Assembly: GCA_913064995.1 (NCBI GenBank)
Contig: CAJYBL010000118.1
Coordinates: 1-5,171, forward strand
Direction: 5' to 3'
Length of the DNA stretch: 5,171 nucleotides
Source of the DNA: an uncultured Alphaproteobacteria bacterium
GTDB lineage: Bacteria; Pseudomonadota; Alphaproteobacteria; Puniceispirillales; Puniceispirillaceae
Shown here: piece by piece, positions 1 through 5,171 of the stretch
How positions within the stretch are numbered: the first letter of the stretch is position 1
How the letters are laid out: each line of letters opens with the position of its first letter
Notes under the pieces: generated by a model
Database searches by the model: none
The model's input: the letters and a program-made list of their open reading frames with translations, nothing else
Told to the model about the DNA's origin: nothing
Program-made: the position numbers and the translations under genes

Positions 1-172
1 CGCAACATGTACATCGCGGCGAGAGCTTGGCTCGGCGCGCAGGGCTCGACCCCTCTACGTGCTCGGGAGCTTCGGAACCTCCAACGGGAACGAGCACGCC
101 GATGAGGGGCGGAGCGCGGAGGGCTGGCGGCGGAGCGGAGGCCATCGAGGCCGCCGCCCGCGCGCTGGACGA
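1..172. other. GC-rich segment of foreign composition at the left end (possible chimeric junction)
   Basis: A hand count gives about 72% G+C over bases 1-180 and about 48% over 181-300, and the rest of the window looks like the latter. The frame leading into holC is open through this block from base 3, but its translation there is rich in Gly, Ala and Arg with low-complexity runs and does not resemble the N-terminal half of a chi subunit. Recognisable chi sequence begins only around bases 171-200. Frame 1 is also open to a TGA at 103-105, and the - strand has long open stretches, as expected for any GC-rich DNA. The simplest reading is a chimeric read or mis-join at the contig end; a real insertion is the alternative. 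The exact breakpoint cannot be fixed by eye and 172 is approximate. Confidence 0.55.
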
Positions 173-437
173 TGCCGATGGTGCTGACCATTGTCATGTT
201 TGGATTTCGACTGATATGGCTGCCAATCCGATAAAGGCGGAATTTCTGTTCTTGCTTCATGGCAGTGTGCCAACAACATGGGATGGCATTGCCCGCAGTT
301 TCTATCTGTTTGACGGGCGCTCGGATGCGCAATTGCAACAGGCGCGCGATCAATGGAAAGAATGGCAGGACCTCGGCGACAGTAAATTGGGCTATTTTTC
401 CCAAAATGCCCAAGGCGGATGGGACAAGATGGCCTAA
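3..437 (+). CDS. holC: DNA polymerase III subunit chi (HolC), partial, N-terminal part missing or replaced
   Basis: Chi is a clamp-loader accessory subunit that, in well-studied bacteria, pairs with psi and contacts SSB. The last 85 or so residues fit the C-terminal half of alphaproteobacterial chi proteins: an HVWIST strand (bases 195-212), then EFLFLLHG, a DGIARSFYLFDG strand, a charged helix with ARDQWKEW, and the closing GYFSQNAQGGWDKMA. The family is normally about 145-150 residues, so about 60 N-terminal residues are missing. The frame is open to base 3 with a possible TTG start at 27, but everything before about base 171 is GC-rich sequence unlike chi, so I do not accept that start as native. 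It ends at TAA (435-437). Family assignment is by remembered consensus. In many alphaproteobacteria holC follows pepA and precedes ndk, and the gene next door here is indeed ndk. Confidence 0.75.
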   Translation, partial: QHVHRGESLARRAGLDPSTCSGASEPPTGTSTPMRGGARRAGGGAEAIEAAARALDDADGADHCHVWISTDMAANPIKAEFLFLLHGSVPTTWDGIARSFYLFDGRSDAQLQQARDQWKEWQDLGDSKLGYFSQNAQGGWDKMA

Positions 438-582
438 AGTCGGATCAGCGTGCCTATGACTGGCGGCCTTTCTGCGACGCAACTGATTTTTGGCTTGTGC
501 CATGGCCGGTGCTTGCCGTATTAAGGCGGCATAGACTCCAGCTTGACGGTGGGCGTGGCTATGCGTCATGCCCTGTAAAACC

Positions 583-588
583 AAAGGA
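583..588 (+). promoter_or_regulatory. Ribosome binding site of ndk
   Basis: AAAGGA lies 6 bases before the ATG at 595. It decides the start: an upstream in-frame ATG at 568 would add nine residues that Ndk proteins lack and has no comparable purine-rich site. The rest of the 438-594 gap shows no gene. It contains a TTGACG at 543-548 that resembles a -35 box but has no good -10 at the usual distance. Confidence 0.7.
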
Positions 589-594
589 TGCATA

Positions 595-1017
595 ATGGCT
601 CTCGAAAGAACCTTCTCAATCATTAAACCTGATGCGACCCGCCGTAATTTGACCGGCCAGATCAATGCCCGTCTTGAAGCGGCTGGTCTTCGCATTGTTG
701 CGCAAAAGCGGAAACAATTAACCCAAGGCGAAGCCGAAGCTTTTTATGCTGTTCACGCCGAACGCCCATTCTACAACGATCTTGTTGCCTTTATGACATC
801 GGGTCCAGTTGTTGTTCAGGTGCTTGAAGGCGAAAACGCCGTTCTTGCCAATCGCGAAGTCATGGGCGCAACAAACCCAGCTGATGCGGCTGATGGCACA
901 ATCCGTAAGGATTTTGCCGAATCAATCGAGGCCAATTCGGTTCACGGTTCAGACAGCCCAGAAAATGCGGCCATCGAAATTGCCTATTTCTTTGCTGGAT
1001 GTGAAATTATCACATAG
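595..1017 (+). CDS. ndk: Nucleoside diphosphate kinase
   Basis: Cytoplasmic enzyme that moves the gamma phosphate of ATP to (d)NDPs through a phosphohistidine, balancing the (d)NTP pools. From the ATG at 595 the protein has 140 residues, the usual bacterial length, and begins MALERTFSIIKPDATRRN as family members do. Visible active-site residues are K11 in the IIKPD motif, Y51, R87 in NREVMGATNP, T93, R104, N114, and the catalytic H117 in the signature NSVHGSDS. The C-terminus AIEIAYFFAGCEI is also typical. The 27 bases upstream of 595 are open in frame but are not accepted as coding, because the ribosome site and family alignment both favour 595. It lies 157 bases after holC on the same strand and ends in its own terminator, so it is probably the last gene of its transcript. 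It is complete, with nothing odd. Confidence 0.97.
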   Translation: MALERTFSIIKPDATRRNLTGQINARLEAAGLRIVAQKRKQLTQGEAEAFYAVHAERPFYNDLVAFMTSGPVVVQVLEGENAVLANREVMGATNPADAADGTIRKDFAESIEANSVHGSDSPENAAIEIAYFFAGCEIIT

Positions 1018-1037
1018 ACCATCGCTTATGACCATTA

Positions 1038-1066
1038 AAAAAGGCGGGGTTTTGCCCTGCCTTTTT
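1038..1066. terminator. Rho-independent terminator between convergent ndk and the small membrane-protein gene
   Basis: An 8-base-pair GC-rich stem core (1042-1049 with 1055-1062, including one G-T pair at 1046/1058) closes a five-base TTTTG loop. It is extended by four further A-T pairs and followed by TTTTTATT on the + strand. Read on the - strand the same hairpin ends in a run of six T, so it can serve both ndk, which ends 20 bases before it, and the leftward gene that ends at 1104. Confidence 0.9.
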
Positions 1067-1103
1067 ATTGATCTGGATAGATGCCGATGGGGCATATTCA
1101 CAG

Positions 1104-1235
1104 CTAGATCAGCGTTGCCGCCATGATCACCAGCGTCGCGATAATCGCAATGATGCTGATTTTCGCAGCAAACATGAAATTTTGATAGATTTGCAGATGC
1201 GCCTTGTCCTGCTTGTCGAGTGATTTTGTATCCAT
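1104..1235 (-). CDS. Small single-span membrane protein, probable aa3-type cytochrome c oxidase subunit IV
   Basis: A 43-residue protein starts at the ATG at 1235 and ends at TAG (1104-1106). The first 17 or so residues are hydrophilic and charged (MDTKSLDKQDKAHLQ), then an aromatic-containing YQNFMF leads into one hydrophobic helix (about residues 20-43) that runs to the C-terminus. This layout, size and the Y-x-x-F step before the helix match the tiny bacterial aa3-type cytochrome c oxidase subunit IV of alphaproteobacteria, which packs against the oxidase in the inner membrane. The match is by architecture and memory, not alignment, so another small membrane protein remains possible. An AAAAGG site at 1244-1249 sits 8 bases upstream and supports this start; longer in-frame starts add residues unlike the family. 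It lies 130 bases downstream of purN on the same strand and ends close to the bidirectional terminator. Confidence 0.65.
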   Translation of the reverse strand: MDTKSLDKQDKAHLQIYQNFMFAAKISIIAIIATLVIMAATLI

Positions 1236-1243
1236 GATAAATG

Positions 1244-1249
1244 CCTTTT
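1244..1249 (-). promoter_or_regulatory. Ribosome binding site of the small membrane-protein gene
   Basis: Reading the - strand, AAAAGG lies 8 bases before the ATG at 1235. It is preceded by GGGG, making a strong purine-rich stretch, and it selects the 43-residue reading over the longer in-frame versions that begin further upstream. Confidence 0.6.
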
Positions 1250-1365
1250 CCCCAAAACGGTTCGCGAATGGGCTGATTGACCTGCAACGCCCCATACCGC
1301 CATGTAAATCATCCTAGATTTATGACCTAATAAGCGTGGCAAATCAACCGGACATTTTGATGATT

Positions 1366-2049
1366 CTACCGATGCGACGAACCGTCAGGCCAAATCACAC
1401 AAGGAGCTAAAATATTTTGCATATCTGCCGGGGCGGCAGCCAGCGTTGTTACATGCCAGATAACCTCATCGGGTAGCAGCGTCACATTCTGCGCGGCCAG
1501 ACTGTGCAAAACAAAAGGGTAAATTTGATGCTCAAGTTGACGAACGCGGCTGGCAAGCACCTTGGCAGTGTCGGTTTCTGCAACCGCCAGTGACGCTTGC
1601 AGAATCAGCGGCCCGTCATCAAGCGCGGCATTGACCAGATGGATTGATACGCCATGTGTTTTAACGCCAGCATCAATGGCACGTTGATGCGTGTCCAGCC
1701 CTTTGAAGGCAGGCAATAATGACGGGTGGATGTTAATCAGTTTTCCGGCAAATTGATCAACAAAAACAGACCCTAAAATAGCCATATAGCCTGCCAGAAA
1801 CACATAATCAGCATGGCAATCTTCGATGGCGGATGCGATGGCGGCATCATGGGCACGGCGATTGTCAAACTCGCTTCGTTTCACCACTTTGGTTGCAAGT
1901 CCCCGCGCTGCGGCAAGGGCAATGCCGTCACAATCCTTATTGCTAATCACAAGGGCGATGGCAGCATTAATTTGATATTTTTCAATGGCATCAGCAAGGC
2001 ACAGCATATTGCTGCCACGCCCTGAAATGAGAACGGCAAGCCGGATCAT
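1366..2049 (-). CDS. purN: Phosphoribosylglycinamide formyltransferase 1 (GAR transformylase)
   Basis: Third step of de novo purine synthesis: transfers a formyl group from 10-formyltetrahydrofolate to GAR, giving FGAR. The 227-residue protein opens with MIRLAVLISGRGSNM, whose GRGSN (10-14) is the phosphate-binding loop. The catalytic triad is intact and falls at the same numbers as in the E. coli enzyme: N106 and H108 in INIHPSLLPAFKG and D144 in ALDDGPLILQA. It is somewhat longer than E. coli PurN (212); the extra residues form a poorly conserved tail after about residue 195. The ATG at 2049 overlaps the TGA of purM in an ATGA, so the two are probably translationally coupled. A gene-internal GGGCAGG just upstream could act as the ribosome site. 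No hairpin-T-run terminator follows, so transcription may continue into the small membrane-protein gene. Confidence 0.96.
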   Translation of the reverse strand: MIRLAVLISGRGSNMLCLADAIEKYQINAAIALVISNKDCDGIALAAARGLATKVVKRSEFDNRRAHDAAIASAIEDCHADYVFLAGYMAILGSVFVDQFAGKLINIHPSLLPAFKGLDTHQRAIDAGVKTHGVSIHLVNAALDDGPLILQASLAVAETDTAKVLASRVRQLEHQIYPFVLHSLAAQNVTLLPDEVIWHVTTLAAAPADMQNILAPCVIWPDGSSHR

Positions 2050-3137
2050 GCCTGCCCAAGCCAGTGGTCGCTATTTTCCAGAATGACAGCATCACCGCCA
2101 TTACGGCTGACAAGCTTGCCAATAATCACCGCTTCAGGTTCAGAACCATTTTTCAAGGCCTGAAGCACAGCATCAGCTTTAATCGCCTCGACATAGATGA
2201 TCAGGCCGATGCCACAATTGAATGTGCGCGCCAGTTCAAAAAGTTCCATCCGGCCTTGGTCTCGAAGCCAGCCGAATACCGGCGGTAAAGGTGCGGCGGC
2301 GCAATCAAGCGTGAATGCCAGCGTGTCATCATAAACGCGCGGCGGATTTTCGATAAGACCGCCACCAGTCACATGAACAATGCCATTCACACCACCCGTT
2401 GCAAGCGCGGTTGCCGCTGCCTTTTGGTAAATGCGTGTTGGTGCCATCAATTGTGCGCCAAGGCTGCCTTGATCAGGGGCAAAGGGGGCTGGCGCATCAA
2501 GCGCGGCACCTGATATTTCAATGATTTTGCGAACCAGTGAAAAGCCGTTGGAATGAACGCCTGATGAGCGAAGACCAATCGCCACATCTCCCGATTTTGG
2601 CTGGCCGGGTGATAATAATGTGCCGCGTTCAGCCGCGCCAATGCAAAAACCGGCAAGATCATAAGTGCCAGCCGGATACATGCCTGGCATTTCGGCTGTT
2701 TCACCACCAATCAGGGCACAATCGGCCTCGACACAACCATCGGCAATACCAGCAATAACTTCAACAGCCATATCGCGTTCTAATTTTCCTGTAGCAAAAT
2801 AATCAAGGAAAAACAGTGGCATTGCACCTTGAGCCAAAATATCATTTGCACACATGGCAACAAGGTCAATGCCAACGCCGCGATGTAATCCGGTGGTTTT
2901 GGCAAGTTCCAATTTGGTGCCAACCCCATCGGTGGCTGCAACCAGAATTGGATCATGGAAACCGGCTGCCTTGGTATCAAACAGGCCGCCAAAACCGCCA
3001 AGGTCGGTGCTGGCACCAGCGCGTTTTGTGCGCTTGGCATGCGGGGCAATATCACCAATCAGCGCATCGCCTTCATCAATATCCACACCAGCGTCGCTAT
3101 ATTTCAGGGATTTAGGTTGTTTTTGTCCGCTAGACAT
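2046..3137 (-). CDS. purM: Phosphoribosylformylglycinamidine cyclo-ligase (AIR synthetase)
   Basis: Fifth step of de novo purine synthesis: ATP-dependent closure of FGAM to AIR. The 363-residue protein (E. coli 345) shows the family blocks in order: YSDAGVDIDEGD (13-24), ATDGVGTKLELA (68-79, nucleotide-binding region), GIDLVAMCANDI (89-100), GGETAEMPGMY (144-154), GLRSSGVHSNGFSLVR (188-203), HVTGGGLIENPPRV (255-268) and RTFNCGIG (304-311). The ATG at 3137 is chosen because the sequence then starts MSSGQKQPKSLKYSDAG, directly before the conserved block, and GAGG lies 5 bases upstream. The frame stays open to 3251, but those 38 residues are unlike PurM and would overlap the divergent gene. It is first in a leftward purM-purN unit and is read divergently from the DUF2066 gene. 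Confidence 0.97.
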   Translation of the reverse strand: MSSGQKQPKSLKYSDAGVDIDEGDALIGDIAPHAKRTKRAGASTDLGGFGGLFDTKAAGFHDPILVAATDGVGTKLELAKTTGLHRGVGIDLVAMCANDILAQGAMPLFFLDYFATGKLERDMAVEVIAGIADGCVEADCALIGGETAEMPGMYPAGTYDLAGFCIGAAERGTLLSPGQPKSGDVAIGLRSSGVHSNGFSLVRKIIEISGAALDAPAPFAPDQGSLGAQLMAPTRIYQKAAATALATGGVNGIVHVTGGGLIENPPRVYDDTLAFTLDCAAAPLPPVFGWLRDQGRMELFELARTFNCGIGLIIYVEAIKADAVLQALKNGSEPEAVIIGKLVSRNGGDAVILENSDHWLGQA

Positions 3138-3142
3138 GCTGG

Positions 3143-3146
3143 CCTC
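3143..3146 (-). promoter_or_regulatory. Ribosome binding site of purM
   Basis: On the - strand GAGG is 5 bases before the ATG at 3137. It supports this start over the longer open frame reaching 3251. Confidence 0.55.
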
Positions 3147-3168
3147 GATGAGTAGGAATGATATAACA

Positions 3169-3197
3169 CTTTTAGTAATTACGTTCGGCAGTTTCAA
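3169..3197 (-). promoter_or_regulatory. Predicted sigma-70-type promoter of purM-purN
   Basis: On the - strand, TTGAAA (plus coordinates 3192-3197; five of six to consensus) is separated by exactly 17 bases from TAAAAG (3169-3174; four of six). This would start transcription about 25 bases before the purM ATG. A nearby TATATC is an alternative -10 but lacks a matching -35. Placement is by eye and untested. Confidence 0.4.
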
Positions 3198-3204
3198 AAC
3201 TGGC
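3187..3204. repeat. Inverted repeat overlapping the predicted purM -35 box
   Basis: GGCAGTTT and AAACTGGC flank a CA spacer. The inner six bases of each arm pair perfectly (3189-3194 with 3197-3202), followed by one mismatch and one further pair. The dyad covers the TTGAAA element, so it is placed where a repressor could block purM transcription. It does not match the E. coli PurR box as I remember it, no second copy was noticed in the window, and chance is a real alternative. Confidence 0.35.
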
Positions 3205-3218
3205 AGAGAATCAACCCG

Positions 3219-3224
3219 CATAAT
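3219..3224 (+). promoter_or_regulatory. Possible -10 element for the DUF2066-hdaA unit
   Basis: CATAAT matches the -10 consensus in five of six positions, but no convincing -35 sits 16-18 bases upstream. Its distance to the ATG at 3239 would leave a leader of only about 8 bases. An alternative TATAAC at 3162-3167 has a weak -35 (CTGGCC) at 17 bases. One of them probably drives the rightward genes; which one is undecided. Confidence 0.25.
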
Positions 3225-3238
3225 AGGCATTGGACGAC

Positions 3239-4384
3239 ATGCGCGCAGCATTTATCTTTCACCTAATCACACTATTTCGTCACCCGTCCAGACTGCTGGT
3301 GGTTTTGGCGCTTGGCCTTGCCATCAGTGAACCGGCTTTGGCGGCCAATAATCGCTGTAATGAGCCAGTATTTGGTGTTGCTGGCGTTCGCATTGACCAA
3401 CGCGCCGAAAATGCATCAAAAGCGCGCGATATGGGAATTCGCAATGCTGCCGAACGCGCCTTTGCAATCGTTCTGGACCGATTGCTGCCAACCGCCGAAG
3501 GTCAGGCGCAATTCATGGCGGCGCATGATCTCGATAATTTTTCCGATTTCACCCATATTGTCGAAGAAAATAATCTGGAACAACGCTATATCGCGACGCT
3601 GGATTTCTGTTTTGACGCGGCACGGCTGCGCCAAGCGATGATCGCTGCCGGATTGCAATGGTCGGAACTGCAAAGTCCGCCCATTCTGGTTGTGCCTGTC
3701 TGGAAGGGCCCAGATGGTGCGCGGGCATGGTATCGTGACAATAAATGGCTTGCGGGTTGGTGGGGTGCGGTGGCGTCATATAGCGGCCTGTTATCATTGC
3801 GACAGCTTGATCGTAATTTGATTAATGAGCGCCAGTTTCGCGGTGAAGATCTAGCCGATGCCAATCCGGTCAAATTGGCGGCTGCTGCCAGCCTTGTCAA
3901 AGCTGAACAGATTATGGTGGTGATGGCCGCCCTCGATTATGATGGCTCAAAACCGGTCATCACGATCACCGCACGTCTCTTTGATAAAAACGGCCAATTG
4001 CTGACCGATATTCTTTATGGTGATCAGGTGGTGTTAACCAATCTTGATCAGGATGGTCTTGACGAAATGCGCCGGAAAATCATCACCAAGATGGACTCAA
4101 GCTGGCATATGGCCAATCTGATTGATGGTGCTGTCGCTGATTATTTAACAGTTTTTATGCCCGTGTCGTCGGTCAAGGACTGGGCAATGCGCCTAACGGC
4201 TTTGAATGAGGTGGCGGTGGTTCAAAGCTATGACATCTTGTCGCTTGATACAAAGGGCGGACAGGTTGTTTTGCGGCTTGTCGGATCGCGTGAAGCCTTG
4301 GGCAATGCGCTTGCCCCGCATAAGCTAGAGTTTGTCGATGATGATGGTCGTCTGCTGATCAAAGCCAAGCCAAAAAACAGCTAG
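3239..4384 (+). CDS. Exported DUF2066-family protein of unknown function
   Basis: A 381-residue protein with a likely N-terminal signal peptide: basic residues R14 and R18, a hydrophobic core LLVVLALGLAIS (19-30), and an ALA-A cleavage site after residue 35, so it should act in the periplasm or at the envelope. The middle shows what I recognise as DUF2066: a helix with RNAAERAFAIVLDRLLP (68-84), then the strand and motif PPILVVPVWKGPDG (147-160), followed by AWYRDNKWLAGWW (163-175). The C-terminal part (about 309-376) is an alternating strand region ending GRLLIKAK. No catalytic motif is visible and the family has no established role. The ATG at 3239 is preferred; a TTG at 3230 in the same frame is possible, and neither has a strong ribosome site. 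Eighteen bases separate it from hdaA, which suggests one transcript. Two cysteines, C40 and C124, remain in the mature protein. Confidence 0.75.
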   Translation: MRAAFIFHLITLFRHPSRLLVVLALGLAISEPALAANNRCNEPVFGVAGVRIDQRAENASKARDMGIRNAAERAFAIVLDRLLPTAEGQAQFMAAHDLDNFSDFTHIVEENNLEQRYIATLDFCFDAARLRQAMIAAGLQWSELQSPPILVVPVWKGPDGARAWYRDNKWLAGWWGAVASYSGLLSLRQLDRNLINERQFRGEDLADANPVKLAAAASLVKAEQIMVVMAALDYDGSKPVITITARLFDKNGQLLTDILYGDQVVLTNLDQDGLDEMRRKIITKMDSSWHMANLIDGAVADYLTVFMPVSSVKDWAMRLTALNEVAVVQSYDILSLDTKGGQVVLRLVGSREALGNALAPHKLEFVDDDGRLLIKAKPKNS

Positions 4385-4402
4385 GGCGATGGATCGATTG
4401 AC

Positions 4403-5065
4403 ATGAAACAATTACCGCTTGAATTGCCCTTTCGCCAATTGGCTGGGCGTGCTGATTTTATTGTCAGTGACTGCAATGCCTTGGCCGTGGCCTCAATCGA
4501 CCAATGGCCGGATTGGCGGGGCAGTTGTCGGGCGCTAAATCTTGTTGGGCCATCAGGCGCGGGAAAATCGCATCTTGCGGCAACCTGGCAATCGCTTATC
4601 GGTGATAGCCATCACTTTGAGCGGTTAGAGGCAGAACAGATGCCACCCGATCCCGCCTTTTATGTTTTTGACAATATCGAGTCCGATGATAAATGGAATG
4701 AAGAAGCCTTGTTTCATTTTTTCAATCGCTGTGCGGCTGATCAGGGCGGGTTGCTTTTGCTGTCACAAACGCCTGTTGGGCAAATGAATTGGCAATTGCC
4801 CGATTTGCGGTCACGCATGCGGGCGGTGAATGTGGCGCGTATTGATCTGCCTGATGATGATTTGCTTTATGGGCTGTTGGATAAATATTTTGCTGATCGG
4901 CAAATGCTGGCATCGCCATCACTGTTGACTTATCTTGTGGGGCGCATGGAACGGTCATTCAGTGCGGTTCAAAACATTGCCAGCGCGCTTGACCGCCGAT
5001 CAATGGCCGAACGCAAACCATTGTCGGTGTCGCTGGCGCGCGCCATGTTTGACGAATTGCCATAG
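4403..5065 (+). CDS. hdaA: DnaA-related AAA+ protein HdaA (regulatory inactivator of DnaA)
   Basis: A 220-residue AAA+ protein made of the DnaA-type ATPase domain without DnaA's DNA-binding domain. Hda proteins bind the sliding clamp and stimulate ATP hydrolysis by DnaA, preventing over-initiation of replication. The N-terminus MKQLPLELPF contains a QLPLEL clamp-binding motif (3-8). Walker A is GPSGAGKS (49-56), Walker B is FYVFDNIE (86-93), sensor 1 lies at LLLLSQTP (117-124), the arginine finger (probably R138) lies in LPDLRSRMRA (132-141), and sensor 2 is R184 in GRMERSFSAVQ. The D-N pair in Walker B is, as I remember, also present in E. coli Hda. Length matches the family (about 220-235), so the gene is complete. 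It sits 18 bases behind the DUF2066 gene with only a weak GGA ribosome site. It is convergent with the next gene, with 23 bases between the stops. Confidence 0.9.
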   Translation: MKQLPLELPFRQLAGRADFIVSDCNALAVASIDQWPDWRGSCRALNLVGPSGAGKSHLAATWQSLIGDSHHFERLEAEQMPPDPAFYVFDNIESDDKWNEEALFHFFNRCAADQGGLLLLSQTPVGQMNWQLPDLRSRMRAVNVARIDLPDDDLLYGLLDKYFADRQMLASPSLLTYLVGRMERSFSAVQNIASALDRRSMAERKPLSVSLARAMFDELP

Positions 5066-5088
5066 CTGGGCGCCATGACCATATCGGG

Positions 5089-5171
5089 CTAGCCGTTATT
5101 TTCGATTAGAATGATGCGACCTTTTTTGACGGCAAGGGCAATTTCACCCTGTTTTAGGCGCAATGCCAGAT
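5089..5171 (-). CDS. C-terminal end of an unidentified gene, running off the right edge
   Basis: On the - strand an open frame enters from the window edge and ends at TAG (5089-5091), giving the last 26 residues, which read LALRLKQGEIALAVKKG then RIILIENNG. The two outermost bases belong to an incomplete codon. The even spread of charged and aliphatic residues, with two likely beta strands (IALAV and RIILIE) separated by KKG, looks like real protein rather than noise, and the 23-base gap to the hdaA stop is normal for convergent genes. I do not recognise the family, and 26 residues are too few to assign a function. No terminator hairpin is visible between the two stops. Confidence 0.5.
   Translation of the reverse strand, partial: LALRLKQGEIALAVKKGRIILIENNG

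Noticed and set aside
514..531. Hairpin TGCCG / CGGCA between holC and ndk
   Set aside because: The stem is only five pairs with an eight-base loop and no T-run follows, so it is not a credible terminator or regulatory RNA.
543..571. TTGACG as a -35 box for ndk
   Set aside because: The hexamer 17 bases on (TCATGC) matches the -10 consensus poorly, and no better one lies at 16-18 bases.
3138..3251. N-terminal extension of PurM to 3251
   Set aside because: The added 38 residues do not resemble PurM, would overlap the divergent gene start, and the ATG at 3137 has its own ribosome site.
2816..3330. Long + strand open frames opposite purM
   Set aside because: They are antisense shadows of a fully conserved gene, with Gln, His and Arg-rich or unpatterned translations and no recognisable domain.
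3549..3900. Minus-strand open frames opposite the DUF2066 gene
   Set aside because: They overlap a recognised protein, have no supported start sites, and their translations show no family features.
4658..4681. Walker B of HdaA has D-N instead of two acidic residues
   Set aside because: As I remember it, E. coli Hda also has a D-N pair at this site, so it is normal for the family and not a sign of lost function.
1..5171. CRISPR array, insertion sequence, tRNA or defence/toxin system
   Set aside because: No regularly spaced repeats, transposase, terminal inverted repeats, tRNA-like cloverleaf or toxin-antitoxin-like gene pair was seen. Nearly all the window is explained by housekeeping genes.

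Overview
The window is an ordinary stretch of bacterial chromosome with housekeeping genes, most likely from an alphaproteobacterium. The evidence is the gene set: a HolC-like clamp-loader subunit beside ndk, a very small aa3-oxidase subunit IV-like protein, and purM-purN divergent from a DUF2066 gene and an HdaA-type DnaA-like ATPase. Base composition near 50% GC would suit a marine lineage such as SAR116 (Puniceispirillales). That placement is inference from composition and gene content, not a database match.

Layout, left to right. Bases 1 to about 172 are very GC-rich (about 72% by hand count over 1-180, against 48% over 181-300). They look foreign to the rest, possibly an assembly or amplification chimera at the contig end. 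The reading frame runs from there into the C-terminal part of DNA polymerase III chi subunit (holC, + strand, to 437). A 157-base gap holds the ribosome binding site of ndk (595-1017, +), which ends at a strong hairpin-T-run terminator (1038-1066) that would work in both directions. Facing it on the - strand are purM (2046-3137), purN (1366-2049, overlapping purM by 4 bases as ATGA), and a 43-residue membrane protein (1104-1235) resembling aa3-type cytochrome c oxidase subunit IV. A roughly 100-base divergent region (3138-3238) carries a plausible purM promoter overlapped by an inverted repeat. To its right, on the + strand, are an exported DUF2066 protein (3239-4384) and hdaA (4403-5065). The last 83 bases hold the end of an unidentified - strand gene.

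Functionally, PurM and PurN catalyse steps 5 and 3 of de novo purine synthesis, Ndk makes (d)NTPs, chi belongs to the replicative polymerase holoenzyme, and HdaA is the clamp-dependent inactivator of DnaA. The window is therefore weighted toward nucleotide supply and replication control, but shared regulation across the strands is not shown. I found no tRNA, rRNA, CRISPR array, insertion sequence or defence system. I see no convincing undescribed system; the most noteworthy points are the composition break at the left end, the small membrane-protein gene, the dyad in the divergent promoter, and the high share of TAG stop codons (6 of 8 genes).
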